Source: Amoebophrya sp. A120
Lineage: Eukaryota > Sar > Dinophyceae > Syndiniales > Amoebophryaceae
DNA: 64,000 nt
Assembly: GCA_905178155.1 (NCBI GenBank)
Contig: CAJINV010000002.1
Location: forward strand, 9,866,931-9,930,930
Reading direction: 5' to 3'
A program made the position numbers and the translations under genes. This document shows, piece by piece, positions 12,157 to 22,300 of the stretch (positions within the stretch are counted from its first letter, which is position 1; every line of letters begins with the position of its first letter). The notes under the pieces were generated by a model, which saw nothing but the letters and a program-made list of their open reading frames with translations, had not been told where the DNA came from and ran no database searches.

Positions 12157-13108
12157 ATCATCCAGACGGGACTTTGAGGCACAGATCCGGGTCTGGCCGC
12201 ACCTGCTCAGCTATGATGCGAACGATGTCAAGACGCAGGAGGCACACTGGAGTGCTTTTGTGACGTGGTGGAATGAGCAGCAGACCACGGATGGCGCCAA
12301 GATCTACATCCCAGCACCAGACGAGCCCCTCACGATGCTGCGGATCCCGAGGCTCCGCTACCTCGGGGAACTCTTCCTTTTTGGAGAATATCTGATCGAA
12401 CATGACCTGGTCCGGTCGCAGATGAACTACTCCAGCACCGTAGCAGCCCGACTGGAAGCGTTGCTCAAGGTGGACGGTACCCCGGAGCAGAAGCAGGGCC
12501 TCAGCGCAGCCCTCAGACGTCTGCGTGAGGACTACGAGCACGCCAAAGCCATGCCTGTCACAATCCACAAGTTGCGGCTGCTACCGAAGAAGCGCCAGGA
12601 TATTTTGAAGTTCTGGATCAGCTCGGCGCTACGCAAGTCGTCGATGCTGTCCGTTGAAGAGGGGTATGTGCAACCGGTACAAGAAGATCGGCGGTGGGCC
12701 ATCAGCCTGGTGAAAACGAAGTGCAACTCTACATCGAAGGACCTCATGTTCCCATCCTACAACCCGTCTCGTTTGAGCGGGCAGCAGCTGCCGTTCACCC
12801 AGAAAAAGCTGGCAGATGCGGTCCAGGCAGCAGGGACCACAGCCCACGGGCCGCGTAGGACTTTGGCCTTGGTGCTGCGAAAGGCACTGAGCAAGCAGGG
12901 TCTTCATCACCCCAGGGACCTCCCATCGGAGACCTTGAGGCGGATTTCACAGCACTTTGACTGGTCCACCAAAACAGTGGTGAACAACTTTGCGAACTAC
13001 ACATGTGATTTCAAGGATCATGAATTCGCAGAGATGTTTGCACCACGTGAAGTCTTCAACTTTCTCTTGGAGGGCCTACACCCGCCAATTAATGAAGACA
13101 AGTACTGA
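12032..13108 (+). CDS. Tyrosine recombinase (DIRS-type integrase)
   Basis: The frame is +1 relative to the RT gene and overlaps its end by 125 bases from the ATG at 12032; the product is 358 aa. The C-terminal catalytic domain has the expected set in order: Arg in ALRKSSMLSVEEG (12632-12634), Lys in LVKTKC (12713-12715), HGPR as the HxxR box (His 12845-12847, Arg 12854-12856), Trp in FDWSTKT (12962-12964) at the His/Trp position, and the nucleophile Tyr in FANYTCD (12998-13000). The N-terminal half looks like a core-binding SAM-like domain (WWNEQQ, LRYLGELFLFGEYL). This enzyme integrates circular element DNA by site-specific recombination without target duplication. The catalytic set is complete, so the enzyme may be functional. 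Confidence 0.85.
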   Translation: MKRTLDKIAQRKYAQDQRAREHFRTAPALQLPRRAPSLRRDKSSRRDFEAQIRVWPHLLSYDANDVKTQEAHWSAFVTWWNEQQTTDGAKIYIPAPDEPLTMLRIPRLRYLGELFLFGEYLIEHDLVRSQMNYSSTVAARLEALLKVDGTPEQKQGLSAALRRLREDYEHAKAMPVTIHKLRLLPKKRQDILKFWISSALRKSSMLSVEEGYVQPVQEDRRWAISLVKTKCNSTSKDLMFPSYNPSRLSGQQLPFTQKKLADAVQAAGTTAHGPRRTLALVLRKALSKQGLHHPRDLPSETLRRISQHFDWSTKTVVNNFANYTCDFKDHEFAEMFAPREVFNFLLEGLHPPINEDKY

Positions 13109-13417
13109 CTCTTTTCCGCGGCGTTTCTGTAGAAAACAAAAACAAAAAAGATCCAACTACTGGCACGACATGTCGGCACCACATTTGTAGTGCCTCGCCT
13201 GGATAGCAGCATGCTCCAGCACACGCTTGATCCTTCATCTTGCACATGCTTTTTCCTTTTCTACAGGGACGCCTTTTTTTTCCACACAGAAGTGCTTTTT
13301 CTTCGTTGTGTCAACACCTTGTCTCTGCCCACTTGACAGTCTCCCGCTGTACTAAGACTTTTTGTGGTGCGCGATCTGTGCGGACACTTGTTGTAGTACG
13401 ACATTACAGCAGAAAAA

Positions 13418-15148
13418 ATGGATGACCAGGCTGCTGTTGCACCGGCTGCCGCCGACCACAAAGGAGCTGGCAAGGGGAAGAACAACGAAAAGGGAAAAGG
13501 TGGCAAAGGGCCCTACGGCAAGCCCTTTTTCAACACTGCCATCCTGGCGTTCAAAGGCAAAGGAAAAGCGAAACAGGGCGGGATGCGGATCTTCGCTTGC
13601 ACTACGCAGGACATGGCCGACACTGACCCGAACATCCCAGTGGGCCGGCGCGCACGGATCACCGGAGAAGTCATATCTCTGGTCGAGGCCAGCCACTCCG
13701 TATAAAATTATTTATTTTATGTTGAACATCTTTTGCCCGAATTCATGTATTTAGCACACATCATTCTGACTACCCAGATGACACTTTGTGTACATGAGTG
13801 CGAAGTTGTGTGGGTGACTGGCCAACACCGCTAACACAACGGTGACCAAGTCGTGGCTCAGTATGCCGGATATGCCCATGACTAGTCATCCGCTTTTCTT
13901 GTTCGCCCTTACCTATGATCTTCTCCAGGCCGACTTCTTCGACACTGTGACGTTCCAGCACCGGTCTGCTATGGCCCCCCACCGGCGGGAAGTCGGTGAC
14001 TACCAGCTGCAGCTGCGTCGGGATATTGACGACCGCAACCTTGGCGATGCTGATGGAGACGGAATGGAGGTCATCAAAGTGCTCATGCCGGATTTCGGAG
14101 ATCACAAATTTCTGCTCCGGGCGGTGGACTGGGCTGACAACTGCCAGATCACGACTGTGCAGGCGCAACACAACAACAGGGGCCTCCCGGGATCGTACCC
14201 GGAGTCCCGTTTCTTGGCAGATCGAATCACCCGGGCAGAAGCGGACATCATGGTCTACGTGTTCCCGCAGGCCCTGCGCGTTAAGGTAGGCGGATGTATG
14301 GCAGTCACCAATGACTACAAGAGCCTGGACTTGATCTTTTGCCGGACACAGGGCCAGGTCCAGGCGTTTGGATCCAATGCAACAGGGGATGGCACCAATT
14401 ATGGCCAGTGCATCGTGGCGACCACGCTCGTCGACAGCGATCGCCTGAACTACGCCAACCAGGCTGGTGGTGACTTTGGACGTGACATGCCGTGCACCGC
14501 AACTGGCCTCTCCTGGTTCCGTCACCAGCGCCCGGATTATAACAAGCTGACCCGACAGTGGATCCCGAAATTCGGTATTGGGTGTTGTATTTGTTATGAT
14601 GCTTTAGTCTTCATGGTCTCTCTGGAGACTTGGTGGTCTGTGCAGAACAGCATGACAAATTACCTCATGCCTATCTCCCCGGTACAGGTCTGCCGCCGAC
14701 CAACCACATCTACCTCAAGTTTGAAGTCTCCCTCCCGCGCGACTTCCCGCAGCTGTACTCCTTTGACGGCACCTTCCCGATGCTGTACCACGGGCAGCAT
14801 TACTGGACCACGGAGTACCTGGCGCACAGTGCCGCCACCTTGCGGAAGGTGGTGCACTACCTGATGCACCAGGAAACCGCATTGCAGAACTACTGCAGCA
14901 TCCTGCTCTTCCAGGCCAAGAAACTCGAGTCGCGCTTGGCGACCTCGAAGCGTGAGACTGCGGCGGTGCAGACGGACTGCAACAACATCCTGGAGCGCGG
15001 GCAATTGCTAATCGCCTCGCTCAAGAGCGCCGTGGAGAACCCGCTGTCAATGCAGGATCTCCTCGACAAGGTGAGCGGAGTGATCAACCGCCATCAGCAC
15101 CAGTTTGATGCCATTGCAGAGGCAGACCTGCCGCCGATGCCGGCATAA
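13418..15148 (+). CDS. Unrecognised 3-exon gene of the retrotransposon, 462 aa
   Basis: Exons 13418-13699, 13929-14574 and 14688-15148 sum to 463 codons including TAA. Intron 1 is GTATAA...TCCAG|G and intron 2 (14575-14687) is GTATTG...TACAG|G; intron 2 carries GCATGACAAATTACCTCATG, close to sequence inside the introners. The ATG at 13418 has an A-rich leader. The first 55 residues are Gly/Lys-rich (KGKNNEKGKGGKG), resembling nucleic-acid-binding tails. The middle looks like a globular domain (residues about 95-320), and residues about 370-445 are predicted helical, perhaps coiled coil (LESRLATSKRETAAVQTD). It lies just upstream of the terminal repeats, on the same strand as RT and recombinase. 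No family recognised; a structural or DNA-binding accessory protein is possible. Confidence 0.55.
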
Positions 15149-15472
15149 TTGAGGTTGATGAACGGGTTGAGTACCCGTGGCACGTCAGTGCAGGCTGTTA
15201 CCTACGATTCCTGATGCGATTTTTGATCACTATGTCACCACTTTCTCTTGCTCAGAGCCTGCCTGTTGCAGCAAAGCACGGACTTCACTTTTGTTTGATG
15301 AAACAAGAAAAAACACTTTTGATCCTCTCATGGCGCAGGCCAAGCCTTGCTCCCAAGCGTTCACTGTGTTCCACCCCCCCCGGGCTCCTCAGTCCTCGAG
15401 AGCCACCGATCCTTTTCTTTGGCATCACGACTGGCATGGTGCTCGTGGCTCGGCCTCCTGGCAGCACGGGTA
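15149..15472. other. Spacer between last element gene and terminal repeats
   Basis: No supported gene. It contains a C-rich tract at about 15373-15382 and probably the 3' untranslated region of the preceding gene. Confidence 0.5.
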
Positions 15473-15723
15473 GGAGGATAGTTTACAGCACATCAAGCCC
15501 CTTCTGGGCATCAGTGCTGCTCCCATCTTTGGTCGGCCCGGTGAGCCACCAGCAGTTTACCATCGCATGATTACACTGAGAGCGACTCTTCCGGGGCGTG
15601 CGTTCGCGCTTCTGCATCTCTTTCCTTGGGCCTGGACAGCCCATTGACAGCGATGTCGGCACCTACTTGGTCCTAGTCAGGATTCAGTCTGACAGATTTG
15701 GGATTTGCGCCTTGATTATTGTT
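15473..15723 (+). repeat. Terminal direct repeat B1 of the retrotransposon
   Basis: 251 bp identical to 16092-16342 except for one base (G at about 15708 versus A). It starts GGAGGATAGTTTACAGC and ends TTGATTATTGTT. Confidence 0.9.
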
Positions 15724-16091
15724 GAGAGAACGTAACAAGTTCAAGGGAGAAACCCAAAGCTGATAGAGCCCAAGTAGGTGCTACTCTCCACTGATACAGA
15801 AATGCCATAGGCTGGAGTTAGATCCGCGCTCTTGTGGTGATTCGAGACACACGAGGGTTGGTATGTTGTATTGGTGGGAGAGTGGTGCCGGGTCGGTGCG
15901 CTTCGAGCACGGATCCGAGTGAAAAACCTGTAGCGGCGACTGCGTCGATGCAAAAGTTTTTCACATCCCACCCTTTACAGGCCTGTAGGAGGTCGCTACA
16001 CTCTCCTACTCTACTGGCCCTGTCGTCTGACCCTGACTAGGCACGTGTTCGTGCGTCCTGGGCAGTCGTTCCCACCCATGCGTCTTCGGCG
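15724..16091 (+). repeat. Candidate A2 segment between the two B repeats
   Basis: 368 bp between the two 251-bp repeats. In split-direct-repeat elements this position holds A2, whose partner A1 is the left end of the element. No copy is visible elsewhere in the window, as expected if the left end is outside it. Confidence 0.45.
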
Positions 16092-16342
16092 GGAGGATAG
16101 TTTACAGCACATCAAGCCCCTTCTGGGCATCAGTGCTGCTCCCATCTTTGGTCGGCCCGGTGAGCCACCAGCAGTTTACCATCGCATGATTACACTGAGA
16201 GCGACTCTTCCGGGGCGTGCGTTCGCGCTTCTGCATCTCTTTCCTTGGGCCTGGACAGCCCATTGACAGCGATGTCGGCACCTACTTGGTCCTAGTCAGG
16301 ATTCAGTCTGACAGATTTGGGATTTGCACCTTGATTATTGTT
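16092..16342 (+). repeat. Terminal direct repeat B2 of the retrotransposon
   Basis: Second copy of the 251-bp repeat. Similarity stops sharply at 16342, taken as the right end of the element. The next 22 bases are pyrimidine-rich and end in CACAG, the apparent acceptor of the VPS13 exon. Confidence 0.9.
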
Positions 16343-16364
16343 ATCGTCCACTCCTCTTGCACAG

Positions 16365-19300
16365 TTAGAATGTTCTGAGGAGAGTTTCAAAGCTAGCTCA
16401 CAACAAGTCGACTGGTCTCCGCATAAGAAGAAGGGCGGAGAAAAAATCACCGCGCCCACAGAACAAAACGCTGCATTTGAGGCAGACCGAGACGGGACGA
16501 GTGGGGGAATAAAGAGCGTGAACGACAGGTCAGCAGAAAAAGAGAAAGAGACCGGTTCTGCTCCCGCCTTTTCCAAGTCACCGAGCAAGCGAATTGACCC
16601 TGCCGGCTGGCCAAAAGCAGAAACCGGTGCCGAGCCAGCAGCTCTGCAGTTGGCAGATTTGCACCTCTGTCCAGCGGGTTCCAGTTGGATCTTCCAAGAG
16701 GGACCGCTCCAACACCAAACAGTTTCGCTGTTTGCACCGCGTGCGGTGAAATCAAGCCTCTTGCCCTACGACTGCCCGATCGTGATTTCCGTAGTGGAGC
16801 AGCCACTTGATCATGTCCGAGGCGAAAGTGTTGAAGACCGTGAGGTAGAGGTGGACCCGCTTAACACAACAGAAAAGGAAATAAACCAGCACCACCACGA
16901 GTCACTTTCCTGCCAGGAGCAAGAGCAGAACCGCAATCACGGCAGCTTCACCCTGAATCTGCAGGATGCCGACACGCAACAAGAGGTTCTGCTCGCTACG
17001 CCGGTGCGGTCCTCTAAGCTCTCCATAACACAGTTGTCGCCCCCATCAGTGAAAACTAGCGACCGCGGCCTGGGACACCAGCGACTCGGCAAGGGCTTGC
17101 TTGCTGCGGACGAAGACGGTGGGAAGGCTATAAGTAGCCACGATGGAACGAAAGGTCAGCATTGGGCATCAACCGATGCAGAAGGGCGTTTGCGTATGAA
17201 CACGTGTACAAGACTTCTGCGCACGCTTTTGGATCTCGGAGCAGTGGATGAAGCGACGACGAGTAATGAAGCGTCTTTTTCCGTTAGCAGGAGGACGGGT
17301 CGCGCTACCAAGGCCAACGCATCTTCATGGACGAAAGAAGTGCAGCTTCAGCATGTCGAGGAATTTTTGCAAAACTTGCAAACCGAGGAACAGCGAGGCT
17401 TACAGAACCAGGTCGACGACGATCTAATGGCGCCGCCCGCTCGTGCGAACGCCGTGACAACCTACACCACACTATTTGCGAAGCTGGAAAAGATCGATCC
17501 CGACCTGTTCCGCGCGCGCGGAGCGGACGGGGAGCTCGTTCCCGCTTCCCCGGCCAAAAGTCGACGCCCAAAATGGCTTCAGTTATTTGCCGGAACACGG
17601 GAAGCGGTACCGGCTGGGAATGGTGCGGTAAATCACGCTCATAATCAAGGCCTGGGACTGCTGCCGCGCGACCCAAATAACCGCATCGCTCCCACCGCTC
17701 ACGAAGAGGAAGAGTACAAACACCATGTCAGAAACTATGGACGTGAGCAACATCCCGCTGAGAAGGTTGGGAATCGCTCGGCAGGCGCTCGAGGGCAAAA
17801 TAACTACACTCAGTTTTTGACCAAGGATCAGTTGAGCTTTTTTGCGAATCTGGACAATAACGAAAGGAAGCGCATGTTCTTCGTCGTGACGCGCGGCAAG
17901 CCGCACGGCAGACCCAACGTCGCGTCGCCCTTCGAACAATATCTTCCATTTTTTGGATCTGGTGCCGGGAGTTTCGGAAGTGCTGATCATCCAAACGCGG
18001 CCAGTGCGAGCATTTACACGTCCATTTCCGGAGGGCCGGGCGCCGAGGGACTCTTCGGAAACGCGAGTGCGAGCGGGTCCTTTGCGCAAAACAGTCCCGA
18101 GACAAATAATCGTTTTGCAGCCGTGATTCAGGCTGCGCAGGCACGACATTTGAAGACGAGCCAGGAAGCAAGCCCCAACCTTCTCGCGAATCTGAGGCGC
18201 ATGATGAAATCGAACGACCCTCCGCTGAAGCAGGCGGTCGAGCGAATGCTGGAAGCCGAAAACGGCACGGCGGATAAGAAATTGCAAGCAGCACAGAAAA
18301 ACTCACCAAAACATTTATCCCATGCGGCAAACGAGTCATCAAACAACCTTTCTTCCCCGGATTTACTTCGCGGGAAAAAGAACCCAGACACCACGGGCGC
18401 CGGCCCCCAGCACACGGAGGCCAGACCGGCCGGCGCACAAGCATCGGCGACGGCGGCGAAGTCGGGGCAGCAATTGGAGGCGGAGCGGCAGGAGCAAAAG
18501 CTTGCGATTGGGCTGCACGCCCCCTTCGAAAACGTGAAGATAGAGCCCTCCTTGCAGTTCTACAACTCCCTTCCCTTGACCGTGCAGCTGAAGTTCAGTG
18601 TGTGCCGGCAGCCGCAGGATGCGATCGAGATCACCGCGCGCTATTTGCAGTCGGTGTTCTACTTCAACATCTCGCAGCAGCGTCGGAAAGAGATGGACAT
18701 CGACCGGCTGAAAACGGAGGTGACGGTGAAGCTCAACGCGGAAGTGGTAGATGGCGTGGAGCGGTTGACTTGGAACCGGCAGGAGCTGTTGCGGAAGGAG
18801 CTGCGGAAGATCCGGAATGAGCTGTTTGCGGAGCAGTTTAAGGAGTTGAAGAGATTGCAAACGGAGAAAAACCGAATTTTGGGCAGTGTGGTGAAAAAGA
18901 TCGTCGTGAGAGAAAACGAACGCAGGATCAGTCTGTATCGGGCTGAAATGCAGGAGCGGAAGAAGAGAATTTACGAAATTCGCGGCCCGGCAGCGGGGAC
19001 TTCGGCAAGTGGAAGGACGGCTGCCGGGTTTTCGACGACGAAAAGTGGAGCAATGACGGTAAGCGCATCGCGAGACGAATTCCCGAAGCAAAATCGTTCA
19101 ACTCAAAGCATAAGCAGCGGTGAAAATAATAGCCTGACGCGGAAAAAACCGTCACGGAGCCAAGCACTAGAGCCAGCAGCAACGGGAGAGAAGAGCAGTA
19201 ATGCTGCCCTTCTTGCAGTAAGCGGCGAAGCAGCAAACCCGCTGCCGTCACCCGCTGCCATCACAAGTGATGGGAAGCTGCGCAACGAGGCTCCGGACGC

Positions 19301-22300
19301 GGAGGCCCAGGCTTCGGAAGCAAGACCGCGGCAGCAAAGTCGGAACTCCTGCCATCCACAGGAGCAACTTTCAGCGGACGAAACCGCTCCCCTGTTGGTG
19401 CCGAGGGGGGAGGAAAATTTCGAGTCGATGTGGAACGAAAGCGAGGGGCAGCTGACGCCGGAAATGCTGAGCTCCTCTGGCGGGCACACCTCTACTTCTC
19501 ACATGAATGATTCCTCCCTGATGTTTGAATCTCCCATGGCAGCGGGTGGCGCGGCGTCGTGTAATGACCACGACCGAAGGTCAAGTGTTGAAGATAATGA
19601 AAATGATGACAACTCCGCGCATCAAGGACTCCCCGGGGACGAGGTGTTGCAGGTTGCGCAGGAAGCAATCGAGGCTAGGGAAAGAACTACACGACCGCCA
19701 AGAGCAATCAGTCCCAGCGCAGAAAGCGTAAGCGAAGAGAACAAAGATCGGACCACTGAAGACGGCGATCGTAGCGAAGCGTCGTCGTCTGGCGCCAAGA
19801 AACGACTCAGTGGTTTAGCCATCTCGGCCAGTAAAGTTTCCCCGGAGGAGCATGTCGATGAAAATTTCTACGCTGACACAAATGTGCAGCAGCGTGGTCA
19901 AGAAGCCCTGGAGACCACAAACAGTCCCCTGGATCATGATCCCCACGGGGACGTTTCATTCGGCCTGTCTCCGACGCCGCCCGTGTTTCTCAGTGAGTAC
20001 ATGGTTCTGCAGCAGCTGACTCTCGAGCAGGATTTGTTTCTCGGAGAAAATCTGAACGAGTTTATCCGCCTGCACAAGGTGCAGTCCGTTCAGTACGAGG
20101 TCGAGCCTTTTGCCCTCTTCCACTCCTACGATTTTGACCCGCATATTCCAATTTTCATGAAGGCCCAGGCAGTGCGGAAACCGAACCAAGCCAGTGGCGG
20201 GGGAGAAAGTGGGCCTGGTCGTGGGACGACATCCTCGTGGCAGTCAGCCCCGACCAACAACAACTCGGGTGAGTTCCACTGGTCCACGTTCGAACCCTTT
20301 GTGCCCTTGATTCCGTCCAACGCGTCGGCAATGTACGAGGCCTTCGCGGCGACTGCGGAAAATGGCAGCTCTGGTACTGACTCGCAGTGGCGGAGCACAA
20401 GCTGCGCGAATGCGGTCGCTTTACGACGAACGCGGCAGCTACGCGAGTACCTTCCTGTAGTAGTCCCGAACGGTCGGGAGGGATCGAAAGGGTTCGGTGA
20501 CGGTTCCCATCATGCAAGCCTAGACTATCCTAGTAGCTTTCGAGGAAATTATACAGGAAGCAGCAACCACGTGGTAGATTCAACAATTACGGTCGAGGAC
20601 GCGAAGGAGCTAGAGACTGCTATTTTCGCCGTGCATGCCGCGTACCAACGTCACCTGTCGAATTCTCCATTTTACTGCGAAAACAAGTACTGTTTGGGGG
20701 TAGAGTATTCCATGGAGGAGGTGGGGTTAGGCTTGGAAAAGAAAAGTAATAGTGCGACGAAGAAGAAAAGCGCCGACCCTGAGCCGTTCGGTGCAAGAAG
20801 TCCGGCTGTTCAAGATCCGGTCGCGCCACAGACCGCGTGCAAAAGCATTTATGGCCGTGTCCTGTTTGACGAGGTGGGGGAGGGAGATGAAGAAGACGAC
20901 AAAGCACCAGGCTGGCCGTCGGGCGACCTAGCGATTGCAAATGACGAAAAGCTCGGGCTGCAGCAAGGAGGTGAAGAAGCGACGGAAGCGACCTCGCATC
21001 ATGGTGAAAAAGGCAAAACACCGGCACAGCGTGATGCTTGTCCGCAGATGAGGCACCATGCAAGCCTAGTAGGCGCGGAAGCTGGTACAACACCAAATTC
21101 CCACGGGGTGATGAGTCCACGGCTTCTGCAGCTGCCTCTGCACCATACCGCACAAGAGTCGGCCCTGCACTCACCGCGTGCGCCTGCTGGTGAGGATGAA
21201 AAGTGCACAGGTCCCAGCAGCGGTGAGACGAGGCAACTAAAGAAAAAGCAGAAGCGCGCGCTGCACGAGCTGGAGAAGATGCGGGAGCATCTGCATCAAA
21301 ACCTGTCGGCCACCCAGAAGGAAGCGCTTGCGCGAAGCCAAATGCAGAAGCAAATCGTGTACGAAACTTTCTGTTTTTCGAACTCCTCCAACGCGAGCAA
21401 GATGTATTTTGACGCGTTGGTGCCCGCGCAGGTCGACAAACCAACTGGCAGCTCTGCTGAAACTTTAGGCAATTACTCATCTACCTCGAGCAAATCGACC
21501 GCTCGGAAAGACGTGACTGGGACAGGACCAGGAGCAGCCGGATCTGCAACTAGAAGAGCGGTTAATAAAACAGGCCATGCTCCTGCAACTGCCACCGCTT
21601 CATCTACACTTCTGAAGCGGTCCGAAATCACGACGACCAACACAGCGTACTTCACGCCGATCCTGACGCGAAACCAGAATGAGTTGCGGTTCAGCTCGGA
21701 TTTGTGGTTTATCGACCGCATTCCGAAATTTGAAACCATGGCCGAACTAAACATATCCAACAAGATTGTGCAGGCCGACTACAACATCCGGCTATTGCCG
21801 ATCGATTTGCAGAATTTCCAAGTCACCGCAGTGCCGCTTGTGGTGCCGAAGAACTACCAGGGGGCGAGGAGCGACGCGAATCCGAACGCAAGTGGCAGAA
21901 GAAAGAAGAAGCGAAATATCTGCACGGGTGGGGGTAGAAGTAGTAGTTCTGCCGATGGCGCTGAACCAAGATGCGTAGTTGAAGGAAGTAAAAGTGATAG
22001 AAGCGTGGGCCTTGTTACCGAAGATCGCAATGGTAAGAAAGGAACCAGGGTGTGGAACGCCAGCTGGAACAGCAGGGAGGCTCCTGCTGTACAGAATTTC
22101 CAGATGGATCCCGATGGTCCAAGCTGCGGCACTGCCAACAATACAGATGGCGCAGTAGCAGAAAGAGTGTCACGTGGAGCTGGTGCCGGGACTAAACAGG
22201 CACGCCCTCTTGCTGGATCTTCTCGTCCTGGCGAACAGAAAAAAATACTACGTTGGCGCAATCGGAAAGGGCCTGTTGAAGTGGAAATCCATGACAGGGG

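Larger units (their letters stand above)
1..16342 (+). mobile_element. Large DIRS/PAT-like tyrosine-recombinase retrotransposon, left end outside the window
   Basis: The gene order reverse transcriptase, RNase H, then an overlapping tyrosine recombinase is the hallmark of DIRS-order retroelements. No DDE integrase or aspartic protease is visible. Downstream of the last gene lie two 251-bp direct repeats 619 bp apart, which fits the right end (B1-A2-B2) of split-direct-repeat elements of the PAT/Ngaro kind; the matching A1 copy should lie left of base 1. At more than 16 kb the element is far larger than typical DIRS elements (about 5-6 kb) and carries at least three extra genes of unknown role. 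Several genes hold short spliceosomal-type introns. The right end stops 22 bases before the apparent acceptor of the VPS13 exon. That the flanking genes belong to the same element is inferred from strand, spacing and composition. Confidence 0.6.

Noticed and set aside
15473-16342. 251-bp repeats as LTRs of a short retroelement
   Set aside because: Only 368 bp without coding capacity lie between them, and all element genes are on one side. The split-direct-repeat model fits better.
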